The notes beneath the pieces were generated by a model. That model was not told the origin of the DNA, made no database searches, and worked only from the letters and a program-made list of their open reading frames with translations. Made by a program: the position numbers and the translations under genes. A DNA stretch of 64,000 bases. It comes from Telopea speciosissima (taxonomy: Eukaryota > Streptophyta > Magnoliopsida > Proteales > Proteaceae). Shown piece by piece: positions 20,189-30,881 of this stretch. Location: assembly GCF_018873765.1 (NCBI RefSeq), contig NC_057924.1, positions 2,542,001 to 2,606,000 of the forward strand. Reading direction: 5' to 3'. Every line of letters starts with the position of its first letter. Positions within the stretch are counted from its first letter, which is position 1.

Positions 20189-20555
20189 GCTGAAGCACTC
20201 AAAATCTCAAACACAATACAAAAGGGCTAGAAGTCGCAGCAGGATTTAAGAAATTAAGTGTTTCTAGGGTTCAAGATGATTCTAGCTGAATCAAAATCAG
20301 AATTGGAATCGGCTGACGCGGATTCCATTGCCAATTCCACTTACTTGAACCTTGAGTTGCAGCCCTTCTAAACCTGCAAAATTTACAATGAGCTTGTCTA
20401 CTACCAAAGCTGATAAACACATTTAGCTTCAGTGAACACCATTTTATTTTATTAAACCACAAAACCAAGCTGCTTCTGTCTCAACTCTCTCTTCCTAACA
20501 GATACAACCCACATAATACATTTCCATGTTCACTGGAACTTCCTCCTCCATAGTC

Positions 20556-23500
20556 TCAGGCCATCCCACCACTTGTAGCCATCCTTATAATCTGAAACAG
20601 GGCTGCCAACCAAGAAACCGCAAAATGTGAATCACGACTTGGAAAAAGAACCAGACGCTTCAGAATCAAAATTTAACAGACAACTATACTTTCTAATGTG
20701 AGACTAAAGGTTCTTAAAACATTTCCCTTAAACCGTCACCCATAAGTTTACAGCACAGTTTAGGTGTAATAGCATAATCTCTTCATCCAAGAATCTCATG
20801 ATACACTAACAAGTATCAATTCCAACTACAACAGCTTAGGTCCTTGGGCAGCCATGCTTTATCAAGAATTACACTCATCATTCAACATTAAATAGAAGGG
20901 GGAAGCTGAGAATTACCCCATGTAAATGTATTATACATGTCAACACACACAAGGGGGAGGTTCAGAATGGCCAGAGATGGAGTCTGGAAATAGCAGGTAA
21001 TAGTGTTTTAAAATAAACACAATGGATTAATGGAGATATCACAAGAACAATCAATACAAGGGAGGCGCTGCTACACATAATACTACTGATAATAGATAAG
21101 AAAATAGCATTAATTTCCCTCACGGTAACGTTTACTCAATATAAATATTGACATTTATAAGAAAGAGATCAAGGGAACAGGTATATGGTGTCAATATGAA
21201 ATCCCCTACCTCCCACCACTAGGTCACTACTTTGTTATTTTGCAATAGACACGAATGAAGGAAAGGCATGTAACAAGAGCTACAGATCAGAATTTAAAAC
21301 TGATATAAGGATGTTATGAGTGGGAGGAAAGAGCATACATGATCCAATGACCACGAAAACAAAAAACCCAAGCACAATTGGCCCAACTGGGTAATCATAT
21401 CCTTTCTTCACTGAGGTTTCAGGAACTGATCCCCTCTTTGTGATATTTTTCTGAAATTTCACCACTTTTCTGTCTGCAAGGCGCCTAGAGGTAGTCTGTC
21501 AAACAGCAATGCATCATGAGCAAAAAATACCAAGACACCAATCAGCAAGGATGGAATAGTTGAACAAATGCACTGAAATGGCTAGCTTAAAAAATTACTG
21601 CTTTCAATGTGGAATCATTGGACTACTGCTCGTCAGATTAGTAGTAAAAAGACAGAATTGGTAAAAAAGTCCTTGCTGATGCTGTTGAGAGGCGCAAACC
21701 CAGCTGCTAAGCCATTTACACAATATTTATCCGAAGGAGGTAAATTTATTGGATTTGTTCTGGTCATTGTGCAACTAGCAATGCCTATCACATATATGTC
21801 TGAATATCTCTTTGGGTGTGCAACTTAACAAACTTCTTTAAACTGAGAATAAAGCATTCACATTAGTCAAAAGAGAAAAAAAAAAAAAAAAGAAAAAGAA
21901 AAAGAAAAAGAAATATGCCAGTTCCCTTAAACTGAACCCTCAGAAAAATCTCCCAAAATACCACAAGGTTTTCATGAGATCTTCAAAAGTTACAGTTGTA
22001 GCAGTGCAGAGCATGCTTCCATTTTAGTTTTCTGTTATTCTCTAGATATCCCCGCTCTCTTCCCCCACCCCCCCCACCATATAAAAAAGGCGAAAGATTT
22101 TTTCCACCATGGGTGGAGGAAACATCCACCCATCTAGGGTTACTAAAACTCCAGCCCCTATTGCACGAAGTCAATAATACCCCTCCACTGTTTTCCAATA
22201 CCTTCTCCACACCATCCGAGACCCTCGGTCAAGGGATTCTCCCTTGACTGTGGGTGATGGAAAACTCAGTCCCAAAAACAAATTGAGTGCAAAACCTGAC
22301 TTATTTGGCAAAGTTTTCCAAGAGTAGAGTCTTTTATGAATAACTATGAGGCTAATTAAATAACAGTGGTTACAACTAAAAACTTGAAACTTAAGCCCAG
22401 AAAAGAGGCTGCACATACATATTCAGCTTGAGGTGAAGGCCAAGTAAAAGCCTCAGGGCAGCTAAAAAAGCTCAAACACATTGGCATAACCACCTCAAAG
22501 ACGAGGTAACTGAGAGGTCCTTGATTTTCATTTTTCACATGGAGCCTGATGCATTGAGGCTTATGCCCCATGCCTCACCTCTTGATACACTCATCTTAGA
22601 TAAGCTTCAAAGGGAAAACTTCAGTTGTTTTGTGTTGGAAGGTGTTGAATCGACAAAAACTCTATATGAGCTTCAAAGGGAAAACTTAATATTTTGTGTT
22701 GGAAGGTGTTGAATAGACAGAAAATCTAAATGAGCTTCAAAGGGATAACTTAATTTGTTTTATGTAGGAAGGTGTTGAACTATCTTTTGTCAGTCCGCAT
22801 ATAGCACAAAGTTTTTCATAAAAATCATGACCAAAAGTCCTGACGCTTTGTCTTGTGTAAACATGGTCTAGAATGAGTTTCAATGGGGACAAGTCGGTAG
22901 TGACTGAACCAACACAAAGATTTGGAATATATAGAGCCAAAAATTTCACGAAAAAATATACAAAGAAGAAATTGTAGTAAAAATCCACATCACCTAACAC
23001 ACCCATTTATCCTAATCACCTCCTTCTCATCCCCATAAGGGTGGAACAAAAAGGAAATTGAAAGTCATTACTAGCTCGAGATGCATATAAGACCAGAAAT
23101 ATAAGAGTACCCAATAGAATAAACTCAGTTTAGAACTCATGCAAAGCTCATTCCGTATAATTGAGCAACATCCATGATCCATACCGATATAGTTAAGCAC
23201 AGATATTGAAAAGAAGATTCAAACATTTTTTTTTTTCCAAGAAAAGAGTATAAGAAATCATATGAGCATGCACATTCCCCTTATCCATGATAATATCTCC
23301 ACCCCGCAAAGAGATACAATCTACCTAGTTCCCACAGGAGAGCGGAGACGAAAGAGCCATAGAAAATAGAAAACCATATTGATCAGGAAACCCAGTGATT
23401 TATGCATATGGAAAAAGGTGATGAGAAGAACAATTCCACAAAAAATAAAGAAAAATTAAATAATTGCAATAACCAACACAGAATCCGACTTATCGATACA

Positions 23501-23760
23501 GAGACATTTAAAACAATGAGAATCAATAGCAATTTAAGAGAGAAGGGTAAAGATTTCAAAGAATAAGACATTATAACAGAAACCCAAAAAAAAAAACAGA
23601 GACCCTAATCTATGAGTTCTTTCGAGAAAAGGGATATATGAAAACAAGGTAACTAGCCCAGGCGTCCAAACCATCCACCGAAAAAGAGGTTGCGGAATCG
23701 CGGGATTGAAATCAAGGAAACGGGATGGGAGATAATTTAGATAATGAGAATTTTTACCAT
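20556..23760 (-). CDS. SERP/RAMP4-type ER translocon-associated protein
   Basis: Tail-anchored ER protein of the stress-associated/ribosome-associated membrane protein 4 family, which sits at the Sec61 translocon and stabilises nascent membrane proteins under stress. Three coding exons: 23758-23760 (only the ATG), 21339-21495, 20556-20602; together 68 residues, the usual family length. The middle exon begins TTSRRLADRK, then KFQKNITKRG, YDYPVGPIVLGFF and FVVIGS. The last gives SLFQIIR and ends SGGMA. The hydrophobic anchor is at about residues 38-58. The ATG is directly followed by the donor GTAAAA and the next exon opens after TTTGACAG, so the first coding exon holds a whole 5' UTR plus three coding bases. 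The intron is 2.26 kb. Exon 2-3 and the product are certain; the ATG exon is strongly supported by frame and position. Confidence 0.9.
22090..22275. repeat. Dispersed repeat in SERP intron 1
   Basis: TTTCCACCATGGGTGGAGG, CATCCACCCATCTAGGGTT and GATGGAAAACTCAGTCCC resemble, in the other arrangement, the sequence at about 48725-48830 upstream of the TMEM256-like gene. Edges are not defined. Confidence 0.4.
22602..22785. repeat. Three tandem copies of a unit of about 64-72 bases
   Basis: The unit contains AGCTTCAAAGGGAAAACTT, then TTTTGTGTTGGAAGGTGTTG and a variable GAATCGACA spacer. Three copies run head to tail inside the first intron of the SERP gene, the third slightly diverged (GGGATAACTT, TATGTAGG). 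Confidence 0.8.
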
Positions 23761-24018
23761 TTTCTTCTTCACGGAGTTGGGGAATCGGAAATTTTGAACT
23801 GTCCTGCAACTGCAATTCGACACAATTTTCTGAAGCGAGAAAGGAAAACACAAGTTTTTGGATTACAAAAGACTCTCTTATGGGAAAAACACATTTGAAC
23901 GGCATGGTTTTGTTTTTTTGCCATCTTCGTAGCCACGTGTAATGATGATATAGCAATTCTAATCATTGGATAAACTGTTTTTTGTTAACCATTGGATAAA
24001 TAAATAATATAGAATCAA

Positions 24019-24120
24019 AATCCTCTGCAGTATCGGCGGGGCAACGGTGCACATCTGGTGGCACAGCAGAGGCCATGTGTGCCATATGTGCACCGCCGCC
24101 CTACCGGTATTGCAGAGGAT
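24019..24120. mobile_element. Short fold-back element
   Basis: Arms 24019-24054 and 24086-24120 are reverse complements, beginning ATCCTCTGCA and including GGCGG and CGGTGCACAT, around a loop of about 30 bases. GC-rich against an AT-rich background. Confidence 0.7.
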
Positions 24121-24201
24121 CTTGGTCCAATAATATATGAGTTGGATTGATTAATCATGTATTAAAATCTTAAAACTTATTTCATAGGAAAAAGATGGAT
24201 C

Positions 24202-24463
24202 GAGCTCCTCTACAACGCAGGGTGGGCCGGACATCTTTTGGCGTGGCACCCGAGCTCTCCACGTGGACGAACTCCCATTTGAACAATACAGATTGAACTG
24301 GCACAACTCCCAAGACTTGTGGGTCACGCTCTTGTCTAGCACATGTGCACCATGCTCAGCTATGCCAACTAGATCTGTATCGTCCAAATGAGAGCTCATC
24401 CATGTGGCGATCTCAAGTGCCACATCAGAAGATGTCCAACATACCCTGTGCCGTAGAGGAGCC
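24202..24463. mobile_element. Fold-back element with 90-base arms
   Basis: Arms 24202-24292 and 24372-24463 pair along nearly their whole length (GAGCTCCTCTAC, GGACATCTT, GTGGCAC, CCATTTG / CAAATG, ATACAGAT / ATCTGTAT). The loop is about 80 bases. It starts less than 100 bases from the fold-back at 24019-24120 but differs in sequence. Confidence 0.75.
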
Positions 24464-25045
24464 CAATCAGAAAAAGATCAACGTAGTAAGACCTACTACA
24501 TTGATACTCTCTATCCTCTTTCATCATGTGGAGCCTATTGTTGAGGAAACCATTTCCCTTATTGTGATTGGTGTGGTGTGAGAGATTTCTACGAGGTAAT
24601 CCTCTCATTTTTGTTCAAATACTCTCACCAGTGTCATAATTAAACCATGGTCTTGAATTTTCAAACCTCAAAATTGCCACTTGCAAAACTTTATTTCAAC
24701 AAAATCTTACATGTGAATAACGTATCTTGGATTCTTCCAATTCACAAAATTTAAACCTCGTCTAATCTTCCATATGGTAGCTATTTGGGCTACCATGATA
24801 AGCTTATTAAGGGCGGCCCACTGTAGAAATTCTATGCTTATGTTATTAGGCCCATCAGCCCATTTTCCTTCCCATGTTAACATATGTCCTACGTCCATAG
24901 AGTTTCAACACGTGTAGATTGCATGGAGGAGCATTTATGAAAGCAAAATGACACATCATCAGCAAGCTAACTGTACATGAAGAAAATACACGTATAGGTA
25001 CGTGATACTGATACAGCTCAGAAGGTGGGACACTGGGAGTTTAGG

Positions 25046-25081
25046 CTTGCAACATGCAACATGCAACATGCAACATGCAAC
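25046..25081. repeat. Heptamer tandem repeat
   Basis: Five units of GCAACAT in perfect tandem. Confidence 0.9.
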
Positions 25082-25187
25082 TAAACACGTCTGACATGTA
25101 AATGCCTGTGTAGCTTCTTTTCATCATTTTGCAATACAATTTGTATTTAAACCCCATTTGTGTGAAGAAATATGGAATAAATAAATA

Positions 25188-25362
25188 AGGGAAAAAGACT
25201 ATTATGAGGCTGAGCTGTGCAACATACGCTAGCATTTCCCTATGTCTATCTCTCTCCTTTATAGTAGAGGGCAGATATGTCATTTTATAAAAAGTATGAG
25301 ATAGATAGACACAAGCAGGTGCTCACATACGCTATGCATCTTGACAGCGTTCTTTCCCACCT
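25188..25362. mobile_element. Fold-back element, CTATCTCTCTC family
   Basis: Left arm 25188-25258 (GGGAAAAAGAC, ACATACGCTAGCAT, TGTCTATCTCTCTC) pairs with right arm about 25293-25362 (GATAGATAGACACA, CATACGCTATGCAT, GTTCTTTCCC). The inner TGTCTATCTCTCTC and partner are shared with the fold-back at 47796-47935, which suggests one family. Confidence 0.65.
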
Positions 25363-25702
25363 TTTCATTTACAGTTTATTAATGCGACATCTCTATAGGT
25401 GTGCATTTAGAATTTGATACTTTCTTTTGATTGTCTCTTATTTTATTCTCAGAGTATCAATAAGAAAATCTCTTAATTAATACTTGCTAGTTATAATAGG
25501 TTTTAGCGCTTTCAATTCTTTATTGGTCTTCCGGTTCTGAATTCGTTAGAAAATTTATCTTGTACTTTTTAATAATTGGTCCAAAAATCAACTCTCATAA
25601 CCATCCCATTTAGTAATAAAATGGATCAATTTTGAGCCTTAATAGGCCAGTTCTGGGGCAATTCCCTGTTCCAATCCCAAATTGATACTTTGAGGTGTAA
25701 GC

Positions 25703-25943
25703 CATGGTTTGAGGGATCCGTATCGGATCGCCCAATACGATCAATACTGCACGATTTTGTAAGTCATCGATAAGTGAAACAATAAGAATAAGGTGTAAAA
25801 TAGTTTTTTAAAAAATGTTTTTTTTTTTAAAGAAAAATCAAGAGTAAACTTGTTTGATACGATCGATCCGTCCCGATACCATCATTGGTTTTGATTTTTG
25901 AAGGTGAACCATACCCGATCCAATACCGTGTACTGAAACCATG
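25703..25943. mobile_element. hAT-like MITE, CATGG family
   Basis: Begins CATGGTTTGAGGG and ends TACTGAAACCATG, with CGATCC/GATACGATC words inside, like the elements at 19417 and 55073. No matching 8-bp flanks, so an old copy. Confidence 0.55.
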
Positions 25944-26394
25944 GCAAAAAACCTGGACATGTTCTGGCATAAGCACAGGAAATATGAAATTACCATCCTC
26001 CCGCCGGGCACTGCAAACACAGTTGAAACCTGAATATGCTCACGACACAAGTGGGGTAAGTGTAAGTTGGCGTCGTACGTGTAGGTACGCGTTAATCTAT
26101 TTTTTTTGGGGCGCACCAGTGACTCCCCTCACTTATTAAAAATACCAACAAATACTAATTTTCTCTTTATAACTATTTCTTTACTGTGGTTAGGTTCGCT
26201 ACAGTAGTAACCATTTCTGGGTTGGCTGGCCTGACTCTATCATGGACGCAATCGAAATCCGATTCGTCAGGACTGGCCGGTCACCTGGATTTCTCACACA
26301 ATTGACTTCTCCATTTCAATCCTCTTCCTTGCCTTGCCTCTGTAGCTTGTTTTGTTTCATATAATTTTATTTACAGACATTATAAAGGGGTAGA

Positions 26395-27122
26395 TTGCGT
26401 TTAACCTCTTCTTTGCCGTCGTAGAACAGAGGTTATGTGACAGTCTCTGAATTTACTGAAGCTCTGAAGAGATGATGATGGTGATGATCGAGGAGTATGT
26501 GGTAAAGATCTCCTGCCCATTTCACCATTTTTATGGTTCTCTTGTGTTTTTCGTGGAAGGTTGTTAAATTTAAGCCCATTTGAACAGAGATCTGGAAGCA
26601 ACATTTCTTCCTTATGATTTGATTCTTTTTCTTTCTCCCCTCTTCTTATAGCGTTTTGGTTTTTATTGGGTTTTGATTCATCTGGGTTTGTTTCAGCTAA
26701 ATTAGGGATTTTAATTTAGTGATTGTAGTTGAACTGTTTTTTTCTCTTGGTGGGTTGATGATGGGCAAGGTTTTTCTAGCGTTGTAAGATAATTTTTAAG
26801 TTTCTGAGAGTTTGGGATTGAAACCCTAGAAATGATGCCCTTCATTTTCTTCGTCGATCAGTTTTACTTTTGTTTGATCAAAATTGAAATTTGAAAGTCA
26901 ACTTAATCTTTTGGGATTCCAAAGTCAATACCCTTTTGCTTGTTTCGAATCCCAAGTCCGATGGATGATGTCGACTAGGTTTTGGGAAATTGTTGTTCTT
27001 CCTGATCTATCTTTATCCATATCTTTGTTCTGACAAGTGGGTGTCCTGGATTGAGGTCTGAAGGCTATATATTACGTGTAGCGCTTTATTGGGAATTGGG
27101 TTTGTTGCTTTCTGGTTTACTG
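26395..27122 (+). promoter_or_regulatory. Probable 5' leader of the J-domain gene
   Basis: No coding frame here. The T-rich stretch after GTATGTGGTAAAGATCTCC (about 26490-26510) and an AG-ended stretch before the ATG could mark a 5' UTR intron, common in this gene type. This cannot be proved from sequence alone. Confidence 0.3.
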
Positions 27123-29321
27123 ATGGAGTGCAATATAGAGGAAGCTGTTAGAGCTAAGGAGACTGCTGAGAAGAAATTCGCCGAGAATGATTTTGCAGGT
27201 GCGAAGAAATACGCAATTAAGGCCCAAAAATTGAATCCTGGATTGGAGGGCATCTCTCAAATGCTAGCCACCTTTGATGTTTATGTTGCTTCTCAGGTTC
27301 AGATTAATGGTGAAACTGATTTTTATTCGATCCTTGGATTGAACCCAGTAGCAGATGATGATACTGTTAAGAAACAGTATAGGAAATTGGCAGTGATGCT
27401 TCACCCCGACAAGAACAGAACTGTGGGAGCTGAAGGAGCATTCAAGCTTGTGTCAGATGCGTGGACACTGTTATCAGACAATGTTAAAAGGACTTCATAT
27501 GATCTCAGGAGAAACAGGCAATCCACAACTGTGGTTAATCCCACCAACTCTGCAGTTCAGAACACCAAGGTTAAGGGGTGTTTGAAGTCCAACAAGTCGA
27601 AGCTTCGAACTTTCTGGACTGTGTGCACTTCATGTCGAGTGCAGTACGAGTATCTCCGTAAGTATGTGAACAAGAGACTCTCTTGTAAGAACTGCCGGAG
27701 AACCTTTGTGGCTGTAGAGACAGTGAAACCTCCGGAAACCAGTCCGATCCCTTTCTGTTCTTGGTCAGTTTTGCCTGAGAATGTCCATGGAAGTCACGGG
27801 TTCAATGGGTTGACATATATTCCGGCTAGCACCATTGTTTTCACGGGAACTGGGTTCGGGGGATTCCATTCTGGTGTGGGCTACGAGTATCCTAATATGG
27901 CTTTCCAGTGGAGTCCTTTCCCTGGAACCCCTGCTGCTGGGTTTGCAGGCGTTCATGGACCAACAACAGGTGTTCCTTCTCCATCTCCAGCTCCATCCGC
28001 TGGTAGTGTTCATCAGTCCAGCAGCAACAATGTCAAAAGACACGGAGAGAAGATCAAGGCAGCAGCAGCAGCAGCAGCAGCAGCCAAGGACAAAGATCTT
28101 ACAGAGAATGGCAGTGCAATGGGCGCTAAGGCTTCCATTGAACTTACAACCTCTGCTAAAAGTGATAGGCATGAGAAGAAAAGGAAGACCAATGAAGGAA
28201 CTTCCATGAACGGGTACCAAGAAGAAAAGAGGACCAGAACTGTGATTTCAGAAACAAAAACGGCCAATGGGGTAGGAAACCTCACACAGGATGCGAAGAA
28301 GTTCCCTAGCACAGGTGAGGCTCCAAATAGACGTTGCTCGGCTGCGCCGGCATTTGATGCTCGGCAGCTGCTCATTGACAAGGCTAGGACAGAAATCCGA
28401 AAGAAATTGGAAGAGATGAAATCCGCTGCAGCAGCAGCAGCAGCTAAGCCAAGTGAGAACTCCAAAGCCCAGTTACCTGCGAGGGGTAATGCTGATCAGG
28501 GTGATTGTGCTGATGAATCACAGACAAACCAACCTGGACCTGGGTCCATCTCTATAAGTGTTCCTGACCCAGACTTTCATGACTTCGACAAGGACAGATT
28601 GGAGGAATGCTTCAAGCCGAAACAGGTATGGGCCATGTATGATGAAGAAGATGGCATGCCTCGCTTGTACTGTCTGGTCCGCCAGGTTATCTCAGTGAAA
28701 CCATTCAAGATTCGCATCACTCGCTTGAACTCTAAATCCGACAGTGAATTTGGGTTGGTGAATTGGGTGGATTCTGGGTTCGTCAAATCTTGTGGACATT
28801 TCAGGGCATGGGATACGGAAGATGTTGAGTTGGTTAACATCTTCTCCCATATCCTCCCCCATGGAGCCAAAGCTGGCAGGGGAGGTTGCATTCGGATTTT
28901 CCCCAAGAGAGGTGACATCTGGGCTGTTTACCGGAATTGGTCTCCGGATTGGAATCGCACAACCCCAGACGAAGTGAGGCACCAGTATGAGATGGTGGAG
29001 GTTCTCGATGACTACAACGAAGAGCTGGGCATCTGTGTTACTCCACTCATCAAATTGGATGGATTCAAGACAGTATATCAGAAGAATAGTGATCAGAAAG
29101 CAGTCCAGTGGATTCCTCGCAGAGAGATGTTGCGGTTTTCACACCAGGTACCGTCATGGCTGCTTCAAGGAGAAGTCAGTACTAATCTTCCTGTTGGATG
29201 CTGGGATCTGGACCCAGCTGCGACCCCGGAAGAGCTGCTTCATGGTGCAGGTCTAATGGAAACAAGGACTATTGATGATAAACCTGAACCTGTTCAGACG
29301 AATTGGATTTGTGAAATGTAG
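27123..29321 (+). CDS. J-domain protein with DUF3444 domain
   Basis: Single-exon gene for 732 residues. Residues 66-130 are a J domain (DFYSILGLNP, HPDKN with HPD at 94-96, SYDLRR), which stimulates the ATPase of Hsp70. Before it lies an N-terminal helix region (EEAVRAKETAEKKF) typical of this plant class. Residues 168-191 hold two CxxC pairs (CTSC, CKNC) resembling a zinc ribbon. The C-terminal third, about 490-700, is a DUF3444 domain (KPKQVWAMYDEEDGMPRLYC, GDIWAVYRNWSPDW). Two poly-alanine runs, near residues 312 and 435, are encoded by GCA repeats. The first ATG in frame before the conserved start (MECNIEEAVRAKE) was chosen. The stop is the first of six consecutive TAG triplets. Exact cellular role unknown; nuclear location is common for the class. 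Confidence 0.92.
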   Translation: MECNIEEAVRAKETAEKKFAENDFAGAKKYAIKAQKLNPGLEGISQMLATFDVYVASQVQINGETDFYSILGLNPVADDDTVKKQYRKLAVMLHPDKNRTVGAEGAFKLVSDAWTLLSDNVKRTSYDLRRNRQSTTVVNPTNSAVQNTKVKGCLKSNKSKLRTFWTVCTSCRVQYEYLRKYVNKRLSCKNCRRTFVAVETVKPPETSPIPFCSWSVLPENVHGSHGFNGLTYIPASTIVFTGTGFGGFHSGVGYEYPNMAFQWSPFPGTPAAGFAGVHGPTTGVPSPSPAPSAGSVHQSSSNNVKRHGEKIKAAAAAAAAAKDKDLTENGSAMGAKASIELTTSAKSDRHEKKRKTNEGTSMNGYQEEKRTRTVISETKTANGVGNLTQDAKKFPSTGEAPNRRCSAAPAFDARQLLIDKARTEIRKKLEEMKSAAAAAAAKPSENSKAQLPARGNADQGDCADESQTNQPGPGSISISVPDPDFHDFDKDRLEECFKPKQVWAMYDEEDGMPRLYCLVRQVISVKPFKIRITRLNSKSDSEFGLVNWVDSGFVKSCGHFRAWDTEDVELVNIFSHILPHGAKAGRGGCIRIFPKRGDIWAVYRNWSPDWNRTTPDEVRHQYEMVEVLDDYNEELGICVTPLIKLDGFKTVYQKNSDQKAVQWIPRREMLRFSHQVPSWLLQGEVSTNLPVGCWDLDPAATPEELLHGAGLMETRTIDDKPEPVQTNWICEM

Positions 29322-29539
29322 TAGTAGTAGTAGTAGTTGATATACACTTTTTAGTTGGCTGATGTTAAAAAAATTTGACAGCCAAAAGAGAGTGAGAAAT
29401 TTATCATTCATGTAACTCGAAACTCAGGCATGATTTACTAATGAATTGGATTGGGTTCATTCTGAGTTTCTCCTAATTTCAAAACGTTATTGGACGGCTT
29501 GCACTTAGGGAGGCGGGACGGTCAATTCAGGGCGTTTGA

Positions 29540-29720
29540 GGTATTGGATTTACCCATATCAGGTAATCTGTATCGATATTGTTAACCACCGATACCGGAT
29601 ACCGGAGTGGTACGGACCAGGGGTAAAATTGTTTAAAAACACAGTTTTTTTAGGAAAACTAGGGGCAAAGCTGTCCAATATAGTCGATGATTTAGGGGGA
29701 ATTGTGTCGGGGTGCAAGCT
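29540..29720. repeat. Dispersed GATACCGGATACC repeat, end-less copy
   Basis: CCGATACCGGATACCGGAG and AAAATTGTTTAAAAAC match the internal sequence of the CATGG-family MITEs. No inverted ends found. Confidence 0.4.
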
Positions 29721-29779
29721 CCACACTGTTGGGTAGAGTTCTTTAACTCATCTTTATATGTTTGTTTGGGCAAAAATAA

Positions 29780-30095
29780 TCCTAATAGGCAGCATAGCCC
29801 CGGCTCAGACACAAAATGACTGCCCCGCTCTCATGAAAGGCAGAAGAAATCCACCCCTTTTGATGCTTCCATGCAAGCTCCCACACTGCCTTTCAAGGAA
29901 CCCTCTCTTGTTTGTTTGTAAATTAATTATGAAAAAAAGAGCGTTGTTTTGGTCACATGGCTCCTGCGCCCAAACATAGGAGCACGTGAAATTACCACCC
30001 AATCCCTCCTGAAATAAAAAATCCCATTCATTTTGATGCTCCTACACATGCTCTCAGTGGCCCCGACTTTGGTGCTGGGGCTACACAATCGGAAA
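29780..30095. repeat. Dispersed repeat copy
   Basis: AGCGTTGTTTTGGTCACATGG, CATAGGAGCACGTGAAATTA and GATGCTCCTACACATGCTCT recur with changes at 40380-40600. Edges unclear. Confidence 0.5.
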
Positions 30096-30881
30096 ACAAA
30101 TCTCTTCACATAAAAAAATGAGAAAAATACCAAACTCTTAAGATTGGGTACGTTACCATTTGACAAAAAATTTTAATAATCGATTCCCAAATTATGCGAG
30201 ACGTTTTCCTATTTGCGTAATTCCATTCCCACACTTACAGACCTAGAAACCACCAATTCCACTGATAAATTAGGAAGCTCATGCCAAAATCCAATCAAAG
30301 TAAAGCTTCAAAAATACCTGGCCTGTCCATCTACTTGTTGCACTTACTTTTATTGTAAATTTGTAATCAACCTTTCAAAACAAAAATGGCCTACATAATC
30401 TGATTCTGTTTCACTCTTCCAGGACTTGGTGCGTAGGAGCAATCTAATAACAAAACAGTATCTGAACAATCTATACAAAGCTAAAGCTGAATAGCAAAAG
30501 AATAGATGACACCTTTAAAGCAAATAATTACATCTTACGTACCCAGTTAATGTGCATAGTTCCATCATTATGTATATGTGGAGTTCCCCTGTAGGATATC
30601 TAAACAATGTTTTAGAAAGAAAAAAAATAAGACAAAAAAGATAATGTTTAAGATACAGGGTATATACATGAGCAGCAAAAAAAATATGTCTACGTTCGTA
30701 CATACATGATTACTTTCTCCTCTCTCAAAATCGGATGCTCCACGGCTGGCTTTCCATACACTGGGAGGCATGGATATTATAGTGAGGTATCACATCGTAC
30801 AATGCAAGAATGGGCTTTCTAGGGAACATCTGGACTAAGTGGTGAACAACAACTTAGGTATAGGTGGCACCAAAGAATCTC

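Noticed and set aside
22602-22785. Possible CRISPR-like array
   Set aside because: Direct repeats without unique spacers of constant size, in a plant intron: a plain tandem repeat.
28013-28465. Minus-strand frame of 150 codons in the J-domain gene
   Set aside because: Antisense shadow of the GCA-rich coding sequence; the sense strand has clear conserved domains.
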